A stretch of DNA of 64,000 nucleotides from Theristus sp. LFF4_11 (Eukaryota; Nematoda; Chromadorea; Monhysterida; Xyalidae): NCBI GenBank assembly GCA_030248135.1, contig JASANC010002764.1:79221-143220 (forward strand). Direction: 5' to 3'. The stretch's first letter is position 1, and each line of letters starts with the position of its first letter. Made by a program: the position numbers and the translations under genes. The notes under the pieces were generated by a model. It saw only the letters and a program-made list of their open reading frames with translations. It was not told the origin of the DNA and did no database searches. This document shows positions 38,501 through 48,172 of this stretch, piece after piece.

Positions 38501-40828
38501 GCCTGCGGTGGCGCTGCCGGCCACATGCACTGGAGTGCCGCTGCTCAGTTGCAGCTGAATTTTGCCATCGGCAGTTTGCACGGGCACCACAGGCAGCAGC
38601 ACCGTTGACGTGCCCGTCTCCGGCTGAAACACGCACAATCGATACAAATGCTACAATTACAGTGCATCGATTCGGCTGAGAACGCAAATCAAACCAGAGC
38701 ACCCGGTAGTTTTTTTGGCCCACCATGTAGATAAACAGAGTGCTCTGTGTCTTCAGAACCGAAATTTACGCACATTGTAGGAATCGACGGGCAAAAACAA
38801 ATGAGGCCCGCTCGGCATTTGTATCTGTGATTGGTGCTGCTGATGCGGCACCGCTGTTGGCGTCGTTGTCGTTGTCGGAACTGTGCCAAGCAAAAAAAGA
38901 GGTCATCCAATCCTTGCGCGGCAATCTACCGCACATATTTTCTTCCCAATTATTGTCTTTTCCCATGAAATTCATGCAAATTTAGTCCGGGACTGCTTCG
39001 GCTGACCAAAAGCAAATGAAAAAGTTTTTTTCCAACAATACCACGACGGTACTCCTTCAAAATACGGGTCCGCTCAAATTTCATCGCAGCGCGCTGATTG
39101 ATGGCTCAAATGAAAGCCCTCGTTCTGCTGAGTAATCCTGTGTATGGGTTTTTTGAAATTCAAAAATTTGAAGAAGTTATTTGAATTTGAAATTTTAGAT
39201 AGGGTGGGTCTGTGCCTGTGGTGAGCTTGTCAAGTGCACTGAATGTTGTATTTATGTGCTTGATAGATATTTATGATGGATACCGTTCACATGATTGCAT
39301 GTAACAGTCATACGTCTGAAATTGGTGCCCACGGGTTACGGTAGCGGCAGTTTTGGGTCTTGACACGAAGTTGCAGAAAACCACTTTGTTTCTTGGGAAT
39401 AACAGTTGAAACCTTTTAGAAACATGCAGCATTTATAACAGAATGTCAAAAACCGGATTCCAAGGATTACGGTAACTCTGCAGTGGGTCTCGACACGATT
39501 TTTTAAAAACGTCCTTTTGTTGCCAAGATAAGCTACTAGAATGATGGATGCCGTTCACATGATTGCATGTAACAGTCATATGTCGGAAGTTTGGTCCCAC
39601 GGGTTACGGTAGCGGTAGTTTTGGGTCTTGACACGAAGTTGCTGAAAACCACTTTGTTTCTTGTGAATAACAGTTGAAACCTTTTAGAAACATGCAACGG
39701 AACTCAGAAAACACTCGGCTGTCCCATTCAGCGACGTTCAGCAAACGGCGGCTACGAAATTGGCATGTGCTGTATAGCTACTCTCAGGGTGACATCGCTA
39801 CTTTTACTACATGTACAAAACAAACGCAGCTAATGTTACACAACATTTTTGCTTGAGAAGACATTTTTTCGCGACCCTTCGAGTCACTTGCTGCATTCGT
39901 TACCGGGTTTCATTGGCATACTTTCTCATTTTAACGACTGCGATGTCAAAGTTTTCTGTCAACCCACCAATCATGTGAACGGCATCCATCATTCTAGTAG
40001 CTTTTCTTGGCAATAAAAGGACGTTTTTAAACAATCGTGTCGAGATCCACTGCAGAGTTACCGTAATCCTTGAAATCCGGTTTTTGACATTCTGTTATAA
40101 TGCTGCATGTTTCTAAAAGGTTTCAAGTGTTATTCACAAGAAACAAAGTGGTTTTCTGCAACTTCGTGTCAAGACCCAAAACTACCGCTACCGTAACCCG
40201 TGGACCCTACTATCAGACGTATGACTGTTTCATGCAATCATGTGAACGGTATCCATCATAAATATCTATCAAGCACATGAATACAACATTCAGTGCACTG
40301 TACACGCTCACCACAGACCAACCCTATCTAAAATTTCAAATTCAAATAACTTCTTCAAATTTTTGAATTTCAAAAAACCCATACACAGGATTACTCAGCA
40401 GAACGAGGGCTTCCATTTGAGCCATCAATCAGCGCGCTGCGATGAAATTTGAGCGGACCCGTATTTTGAAGGAGTACCTACCACGACGGCTCGGCCACTA
40501 GCGACTGATCGGATGGTCTTACTCTTTGAACTGAAGTCAAAGTCTGAAAGTCAAAATTTGAACACTTACGAGTCGACTGCACAGCTGAACAGACCACGGT
40601 GAGCGACTGAGTTTGAGAGTCTACCACTGACAACTCTTCATCTGCGGTTGCATCAAACGTCTCCAGAAAATTGCACAACTGATCTTGTGTGTACACATGA
40701 TGTGCAACTGCACGACGACGACCACCTTCACTCTCGGTTGTTTTTGTCTTGTCTTTTTGACATTGAACGTCAGCATCCCGTGTCGGGGTCGAATTTGTCG
40801 AAACCGGGTTCATTGCAGTCGCGGCCAT
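35520..40828 (-). CDS. CTCF: CTCF insulator protein, 11 zinc fingers
   Basis: A nuclear DNA-binding architectural protein. Twelve exons: 40828-40570, 38880-38774, 38623-38426, 38359-38246, 38171-38026, 37874-37693, 37583-37448, 37143-36929, 36607-36481, 36401-36239, 36123-35933 and 35685-35520. All phases agree (667 residues). The N-terminal 260 residues are low-complexity (Thr/Pro/Gln/Val). Eleven fingers span residues 265-585. CTCF hallmarks include ELNRHKRYKHTKERPHVC, QTKLKRHIRAHTGEKPYKC, RFAQSHTMRQHARTH, the long spacer before DVCHRKLTRLTDLRSHV, and RKQHKLGDR. Fingers 2, 3 and 10 have four residues between the cysteines (CPVAAC, CTEAEC, CTVAAC), unlike the usual two. Finger 11 is a standard C2H2 (CSIC to RKHEQAH). 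The short C-terminus is about 80 residues. Most exon boundaries cut within fingers. Intron 1 holds a 1.4-kb foldback element, and two other introns hold short TIR elements. Confidence 0.94.
36652..36845. repeat. Short TIR element, family C, in a CTCF intron
   Basis: The left end GGTTCTGCGACTCAATGCG and right end ATATTGAGTCGCAGAATC are inverted repeats about 190 bp apart. Inside are a second inverted pair, GCATGACGCGGGAATTCAAA and TTTGAATTGCCGCATCAAGC. It is in the CTCF intron between exons 8 and 9. Confidence 0.75.
37188..37385. repeat. Short TIR element, family C, diverged copy in another CTCF intron
   Basis: TTCTACGACTCCATGCGTAG at the left, CATGCATGACGCGACAACTC inside, then GAATTGCCGCGCCGAGCATG and a right end GATGCGCTTTAGAATC. 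It resembles 36652-36845 in order and spacing. It is in the intron between CTCF exons 7 and 8. Confidence 0.65.
39039..40489. mobile_element. Foldback element with arms of about 500 bp in CTCF intron 1
   Basis: The left end TACTCCTTCAAAATACGGGT (from 39050) is the reverse complement of the right end ACCCGTATTTTGAAGGAGTA. Inverted similarity continues for about 500 bp from each side (39050 to about 39560, and about 39970 to 40478). The left arm contains a further internal direct repeat (39276-39432 and 39543-39696). Both flanks carry TACCACGACGG (39039-39049 and 40479-40489), a probable 10-11 bp target duplication. No transposase frame is visible in the 400-bp centre. Confidence 0.8.
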
Positions 40829-40928
40829 TTCAACTCTCTCTGCAGTTTAAACAGAGAAGGGGTCGTTCATAGTTGATTTTGGGGTTGGGGAGTTCGACAT
40901 ACGTGAATAACGTGCGGTGCCCTCTCAC

Positions 40929-41507
40929 TAGGGTTGTTAAAAAAACAAAAATTGTCATTTTGTTAAATCATTGTTTCATTTTCAAAAATCAAAGTTGGGC
41001 TAAATCAATCAGGAAGTTCAAAGAACCACATTTGATATGCAAGCGCCGAATGACTCCCGTATGGCGGAGCTTTCCAGATTTTGTTTTGGTGACCTCATTT
41101 ACCTTTTTCCAAAACGTTACCATGCGTTCTTGTGTTTTGACCCCCAAAACATCACTAATTGTCCCCAGCTCAAGCGAAAACAAACAAATCGGCTTGAAAT
41201 TCGATCAATTCTGATGATGTCGCGAGTCGCGACGACACGACGCGAAACAGCAACCAGACAACGCAGCGCTTGAAACTCGGACGCTCAGCTCAGAATGCAG
41301 ATTGTGAGGCGAATTGTCAGTTTCTCACCTTATCTGCATCGGAAATGGTATGGTAAGCCAAAACTTTGAAACGCTCAAAAACTTCATCCCAGAAGTTGTT
41401 GAAGCCCAAAATCAGTCGGTAAAACGGTCCAAAATCGACTGCTGGCTGACGGTTTTACGAGGTAATATCAAAAAATTGTTGCACTTTCAAAAAATTGGGT
41501 TGCCCTA
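40929..41507. repeat. TAGGGTTGTTAAA-ended element, shortened copy
   Basis: It starts TAGGGTTGTTAAAAAAACAA and ends near 41507 with TTGCCCTA. The interior matches 3046-3650 in the same orientation and 48604-49317 in reverse. It sits 100 bp upstream of the CTCF start codon, so it may lie in or next to the CTCF promoter. Confidence 0.7.
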
Positions 41508-42147
41508 CAGGCTACAACCTTCAAATGTGGGAGAATGTCGAGTAACGTTTTTTCAAAGGAAGCAGACAAATGCTAATCAAAATGAAAAAGACAGAAAAAA
41601 GAATGAAAGGACGTTTTGTTTTGAACTTTTGGTTTAGTTTCTCAGTTTGAAAGTTAAATTTGAACCTCGATTCGAAAACTAAACTATGAATGGAACGAAA
41701 TGACGACGACAGACTCACGCACAGTCAGATTTTTGAGCGATGATTGATAATACGGTTTGAAAACAGTGAGTCGTGCTGCTACATCCTTAAAATCAGCCGC
41801 AGCCATCCCATCCTGATGTTTCATTTTCCCTTGATCAGGCAACAGAGATAAGTCGGGCTGTGACTAGGATCAAGTCAAAACTTTCAAATGGTTTCATCAA
41901 AGTCTCTCGTTTGAAACTTTCGACTTTATGGTGGAAACTGCGAACTAATTGAAAAGCTTCGACGACGTCGGCCACAACTGCAACTTTTTTAGTGTTTCAT
42001 CAATAAAACACATAATGTTTTCACTGCGAAAAGAATGCATCCTTCCCTAATTGTTTCACTCACTTTTTATAACTTTATCGTGAACAATACTGCTGCAGTT
42101 TTTTGTTGATACTGACAGATTTTATGTATTTTAAAGGAACTGAGCCG

Positions 42148-42513
42148 ATGGACGCAAACGCCGGTGATCGGGGCGACTTTGTTTGTCCACAATGTCGACA
42201 GCATTTCACACTTGAGCAGAACATGCGTCGGCATCTCCGTCGTTTCCATGAAATCGTGTTGGACAGAGTTGCTGCCGACCAACAAAACGAAACGCAATGT
42301 CCCCACTGCAACAAACGATTTTCGAAACCATACAACCTGCGAGTGCATCTGAACAACAACGTCTGCAACACAACAAAAACAAAGAAAAATCGGAAATCGC
42401 GTCGGCAACAAACGAACGACGACAACAACAACAATAATCCAAGCACCAGCAGCAGTGGCAATAACAATCACATTAGCAGCGACAGCGTCAACGATCGTCC
42501 TGAAAATAATCAG
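42148..42513 (+). CDS. C2H2 zinc-finger protein, first exon or fragment
   Basis: An open frame from ATG 42148 to a GTTTGT donor after 42513 (122 codons); the frame itself stops at 42564. Finger 1 is FVCPQCRQHFTLEQNMRRHL with His-x4-His (RRFH). Finger 2 is QCPHCNKRFSKPYNLRVHLN, closing with Cys instead of the second His (C2HC). An Asn/Ser-rich basic tail follows. No further exon was found downstream, where a 148-bp satellite begins, so this may be a truncated gene or the first exon of a gene with an unseen continuation. An acceptor-like TTTTAAAG at about 42136 leaves open that it is an internal exon. The family within C2H2 is not identifiable. Confidence 0.5.
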
Positions 42514-42559
42514 GTTTGTCGCGTCTGTAGCGCAGGTGTAGGGCTTTCGTCTACCGTTC

Positions 42560-43310
42560 TGTAGGTGGAAAGTTCGAACCCCAGACAAGACAATGGAGAA
42601 ACTAAACCAACAGGATCTAATGGTCTACTCCCTTAAGAGCCTAGGCTAAAGTTGCTAACATAAGAAATCTAACCCAAAATCCGGGAGCAGCGCATTGAAT
42701 TACCCTGGAAAACACCGTTTTCCTGTTTTTCATTTCTGGTCCGATTTCGCCAATTTCCACGGCCGATTCGGCCGAAATCGTCACGATTCAATGTCTAGAG
42801 TTGCTCACATGAAAAAACTAATCCAAATTCAGTAATCAGCGCATTGAATTACCCTGGAAAACTTCGTTTTCTTGTTTTTCATTTCTGGACCGATTTTGCC
42901 AATTTCCACGGCCGATTCGCCCGAAATCGTAACGATTCAGTATCTAATGTTGCTAACATAAGAAATCTAACCCAAAATCCGGGAGCAGCGCATTGAATTA
43001 CCCTGGAAAACACCGTTTTCCTGTTTTTCATTTCTGGTCCGATTTCGCCAATTTCCACGGCCGATTCGGCCGAAATCGTCACGATTCAATGTCTAGAGTT
43101 GCTCACATGAAAAAAACTAACCCAAAACCCGTGATCAGCGCATTGAATTACCCTGGAAAACGTCGTTTTCTTGTTTTTCATTTCTGGACCGATTTCGCCA
43201 ATTTCCACGGCCGATTCGGCCGAAATCGTCACGATTCAGTGTCTAGAGTTGCTCACATAAAAAACTAACCCAAAATCCGTGATCAGCGCATTGAAGTACC
43301 CTGGAAAACA
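42560..43310. repeat. Tandem array of about 148 bp, four to five units
   Basis: Each unit contains GCGCATTGAATTACCCTGGA, a TTCCTGTTTTTCATTTCTGG segment, CCGATTTCGCCAATTTCCAC, the palindromic GGCCGATTCGGCC, and ATCGTCACGATTCA. Unit starts fall near 42675, 42825, 42970, 43118 and 43268. Confidence 0.85.
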
Positions 43311-43565
43311 CAGCCATATAATGCGTGATGTGCTGTCCGCTCGCTTCGCTCGCTCGCGCATCCGCATGATAACATTTGGTCTTATTCATGCCCTTCGGGC
43401 ATTTTTCCGAGCTTGTGGAAAAATAAAAAACAGCTCCTTGAGAATCAATATAATGCGCACACAGCGTGTGTAGAACATCACCATGAAAAAATCACGTGCA
43501 CACACAATGGGCCATATTATGCCGGCATCCGCTGTCCGCTTCGTTCGCGAATGGGCAAAATTTTT

Positions 43566-43665
43566 TTACCGCTGTGAATGGTGTCTGAGTTTGTGCCGCC
43601 GTTCACGGTAGGTCGTAACGGTGGAAACACGCTTGCAGACGGTACAGCTGGAACGCTCAGAACTC
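43566..43665 (-). other. Isolated C2H2 finger-like frame
   Basis: On the minus strand the frame reads SCTVCKRVSTVTTYRERRHK followed by LRHH, fitting C-x2-C-x13-H-x3-H. No adjoining exons were found and the finger core residues (Phe, Leu) are absent. It may be a relic or chance. Confidence 0.25.
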
Positions 43666-43669
43666 AGAA

Positions 43670-46600
43670 CAACAAACTTCGCGTTAAAATTTTTGAGAAA
43701 AAACGTTAAAAAAGAATAAAAACCAGTTTTTAGTTTTTCAGGGAACAAAATTTGCCTCGTGAAAAAATCTGAAAAAAAACCGGTTTTTCTGAAAAAAACG
43801 GCGTTTCTTCCCGTTGCCAACCCTATGAAACTTGGATCTGTCAGTTGCCCGCAACATGATTGCGAAATTTTTTACCGACACAGACAACTGACAGATCCTG
43901 TGGGTGCCCGGCCCGGCCGCTCAGGGGGAGGGGGTGGGCGAACAGAAGGCCCTTCAAAATAGGTAGAACAACAATTTCCTGTTGGCTCACCTGTACGTTA
44001 CAACACTGCAATGCTCATGTCGCTTTGACAGCGATTCAGAAAAAAACATGAAAGGCTTGATAAAGCAGAAAGCATACCTTTTTTGCCTGTCAAGAACACA
44101 TTGAGATGAACAGTGGGACCAATACAAACACGCCGATTGCATTCCAATTCAACTTGCCATTTGCTCAATTTTTAGGATTCGTTGACGTTCGCCATTCTTC
44201 ATTTCAATTCCAAGTTCAGCATACACTCGTCAAAACCGATTTATTTCGTTTTGTTGTGATTGAAAAACAGACATTGAATCGGCAGGTTCATCAAACAACA
44301 CACTGCCAGAAACAATGCTCATTCTTCACATTCACTTAAAGTATGAGTTCTTCGTCATATTTGTCATTCGTTATTCACTTGTCAATTTCGAATCAATAGA
44401 TTTTATGATATTTCCATGCTCGACATTTGAAGATGGGTGAAATAGGAATGCGGTTTGTGTGGTCGAATCCGTCCGCTGACGGAACAAGAACAAGAACGAA
44501 AGGAGTGAAGTGAATCAATGAAATTTTGTCACAAAATGGATTTTCCAATCCACATCCAAATCCAATTTTTTCCAATCGAAATGAATTGAAAAGCAAACAA
44601 GAATGGAACCGAAGAACCAAATCAAAAACAGGAAAAAACCGTGCGAAGCTTTAATCCTAGTCTCAGTCCAATTTATCTCTATTCCCTGATCAAGGAAAAA
44701 TGAAACATCATGTTCAGTTTGTTTCGTTCCATTTGAAGGATGTAGCAGCACGAAAAATGGTGCCAAAAATGAGGTTTTCAGAACATATTAGAGGCAAAAT
44801 GGTTTTCGAATTAAAAAAATCGCTTTGCCTACATTACTAAACCAAAGCCAAGTTTACAGTCTGTTTTGTTGTTTAGTTCGGTTTCAATGAAGTCGTTGTA
44901 GGTTCCTAATCCTAAGCCCAATCCTAATCCTAATGAAGTCGTTGTAGGTTCCTAATCCTAAACCTAATCCTAATCCTAAGTGAAGCCTTTTTAACAAAGT
45001 GAAAGTGCCTTGATTGACAGCTTTGTTGAAGGGGTGAAACATTGGGATCAGGGATCAGCTCCAGCTCCGGTTTAGCTGGGTGCCCTACAACTTTAAACTG
45101 GGTAAATGTCGTGTGCCGTTGTAAATGTCTGCTAACGTTCTATGTTTTTCTTTTTTGCAAATGCAACTATCCGATCCACTTCGGTTCAATTCAATGAAAT
45201 CTTTTGTGCAATTGATGGATTGTATAATAAACTGCGCAGTTATTTGGTTGAACACGGATGCTGAACGGAAGCCAAATGGAATTATATTCTATTTCCAACG
45301 GCGGCGGCCGCGGCACGGCCCAGTGAAAAGAAAATCCACTCTTTCTTGTTCATAGTTTTTTTTGTCGTTTGTCATTCAGCTTTCAGCAGAGCAGATCACA
45401 TTCAGACCAAATCAATCAGCTGTAAGCTTGACCTGAACGGCTTGTCAATCTTACCCAAAGACTGGTTTGATGTGGGTGGAGCCGATTGATTTTCATCTGA
45501 TTCGATTTGTTTTGAAGATATCCGATTCTGAATTCAACAATAATATCCGATCCGACGAACCGAACCGACCTGCAAGGCTGCAAGCAAATGCGACACAAAA
45601 ATAAAGTTCAAGTTGAGAAACAAGCGACGACGACGAACTTTGATGAGTTTTCCAGTTTGATTTGAAATGATGAGTGTTCAATTGAGCAGTTGATGTCTAG
45701 TTTTTAGATCCTGCCAATTCCACACTTGTTTTTTCAATCATAAATTGGCATCAATTTTCGATGGAACAGCAAACGGATGACAGAATGATAATCATTTCAA
45801 CTATTTCTATTGACGACGATTAAAAGCGCAACGCTTTAGGACACTCCGTATCTGGATTCTTTCTTGAGTGAGCGAACTTTTGATTTTGTTTCATCTTCTT
45901 CAAATTGGGTTACTGGGTAAGAAAACATTCATTCTCAGTCAAATCAGCCCCTAGCCAGCCGAAACTCGTCAGTCGAATTTTTTTATTCAGATGCTACAGT
46001 CAGTTTTTTCTGACACGAAACTCAAACAGCATTTCATTCAGGTAAACTAAAATTGAAACTTTGAAATAAATCTACAACTGTCACCGGGATATCAAACCGG
46101 ACATTTTCAGTCAATCAAATCTCACCGGGAACGGGAATCAAATGTACACCAGTGTCGACGTTGCACCTGGGTGTGCAACGCAAGCACTGAGTCCGGCACC
46201 GGTGTGAATCTGAATTTATTGGGGTGGTTTCGCTTGGGATGGGGGACCACGGAGGTTAGCAGCGTAGCGTCCAATGGCTCCAAGCCTTCTCCAACTCCAA
46301 ACTGTTCATTTATTAAATTTTTTGTTTGCTTTTTTATGTTGTTCAACAATGACAGTCAAACAGGATGAAAATGAACATAAAATGAACCCACCAACCACTT
46401 TACATCGCCGTGCAAAACGGTTGAAACGAGCTTTGTCTCACTCTCAAAGTTTCGAAATTAGACTTTCAGCAGGTTCAAAAAACTCGGAATCAAGAAACGC
46501 TGAAAACAATTCGATGAATCTTTTTTGCCGAGACTCAACCTAGCGCTAGCGTATTTGCAGTTTACATGCATCAGTTTACAAGGAGGTCTTGCATCCGAAA

Positions 46601-46947
46601 CTTTGGTGGTGAAAGTTACCTGTGCTTTGTATTTCCCGTTTCCTCAAATTTCCCGCTGCTCAAAATCACTAATTTTGATTTATAGATATTTCCTATTTTG
46701 AGTTCAAGGTGCCAAGTTCTGGAAAGTTTTGGAGCTGGGAAGCATTCGGTTTTTTATGGTTTTAAAACGGTTTTAAAACGGAAAAGAAACCTTTTTTCTG
46801 ACAATATAAAAATGGTTTTTTACCAACCCTACATGCATTGGCACAGGTAGTGGCGACCCGAACAACAACAATCAGTCTTAGGGTTGGATGGAAAATGAAA
46901 TGTTATGCACACCAAAGCAAGACAGTCGAAAAACATAAGAAACGCAC
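43670..46947. other. Gene-poor, repeat-laden stretch
   Basis: No gene supported. It contains a TAGGGTTGG-family fragment ending at 43823; degenerate copies of one sequence at 44570-44780, 47720-47870 and, inverted, about 41570-41880; a CCTAATCCTAA tract at 44905-44985; and another CCAACCCTA-ended fragment at 46600-46832. Confidence 0.4.
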
Positions 46948-47356
46948 ATTTTCATTCAAGAACAACTGATTGGCCTCCTTGAGCACATTGTCAATGTGGA
47001 ATAGCTGGCAACGCGCGGTCGCCACGGCCAAGTCGTCGATTTTCAGCAATTTATTGGCGCGACTCAAGAGCGCGAGTGCCTCGATCACCACCAGCTGACG
47101 GTGGTCGGGTTCAGCGATGTGGTTCAGGGCCTCTCGTGAACGCCAACTGTCTCGGGCGTTTTTAAAATAATTAGAGTTTTTACTTTTCGCCAATATCATC
47201 CGGTGAAAACAAGGTTTGCTGGTCAATACCACAAGGTCACACAAGGCAGATTTATGATCATCACGTGATCAAACCGACCAGAACATCACTCACCTCTTGT
47301 GCCAGTCCCCAGTGCAGCGTGCTACCGTTGATTCGTCCGGCGGGGGAGAACTCAGA
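46948..47356 (-). CDS. Phosphorylase b kinase regulatory subunit, two C-terminal exons only
   Basis: Two exons on the minus strand, 47356-47294 and 47130-46948, join in phase 0. The joined sequence (SEFSPAGRINGSTLHWGLAQ, then ALNHIAEPDHRQLVVIEALA and FHIDNVLKEANQLFLNEN) resembles the C-terminal part of PHKA/PHKB, where animal proteins have a ...VLNRVPQPEYRQLLVEAI... type block followed by ...IVHIANDLFLQEQ. These proteins exceed 1000 residues. The upstream coding part would have to lie at higher coordinates, where COMMD4 starts 0.8 kb away on the other strand, and I find none. The downstream end is also missing. It may be a displaced fragment or pseudogene, or the first visible part of an interleaved gene. 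Alpha and beta cannot be told apart. Confidence 0.5.
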
Positions 47357-48172
47357 CTGAACAAGAAAACAACTTTACTACTCCAATTAACTTTGATCTG
47401 ACGGCAAGTTAGAAGTAGACGGTAGTAGTGCAACCAGTAATCGCCAGCCTGGCAACGTGTTTTCTACTGCGGTGCGGACAATTCCACAAGCCCAAACCAA
47501 CCGAATAGAAATCGGGTGGAATTCGATTGAGGGCACCATCGATGCGTCGATGTCGGATCCAGACGCCGAAAACGAACGTCGCCTCATCGTCCGTGTCAGC
47601 GAACGCTAGCGTATTTACACAGTTTACGTTTACACTGATGGCAGACTTTTCAGCTCTTGGATTTCGTTTGTGCATGAGCTGCAATCAGAAGTCGTCGTCG
47701 CCATTGACGTCAAAAACAAAACACAAGTTTTTTGCATCAATGAGTGACAGAGTGAAAAAGATGGATGCAAAAAAACCAAACAGAAACGAAAGAAGAACCA
47801 AATCAACGAAAATTCAGTTTAACTCCTAGTCTCAGTCTAATTTATTTATGATGCCTGATAAATCAAGACGGGAGGGGAGCTGCGCCTGCGCCGTTTAAAG
47901 TTGTAGGCGCACGGGTTTAGCTTTGTAGTTTTACGAAAAAAATCGGCATTCTTTTTTTAATCATTTTTTTTAATTCTATTTTTTTTGCCAGACAGCCCAG
48001 CCCAGCCCAAATCATTTTGCCGGAATTTCGTGTGGACTTTGTTAAGATCGACGAGCAGAGTTCAGATACTACTGGATAAATTCAAGTGTTTCTTTATTGC
48101 GCGTTAGTGGACGTGCAGTTGTGTTGTGTGCTCAGCTCCTCCGAGCCGACGTCGCTGCCGCGCATTCAAATA

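Noticed and set aside
41700..41860. A minus-strand frame MKHQDGMAAADFKDVAARLT with a GTGCGT donor
   Set aside because: A degenerate copy of the same sequence occurs at 44660-44780 and no partner exon was found, so it is more likely repeat than gene.
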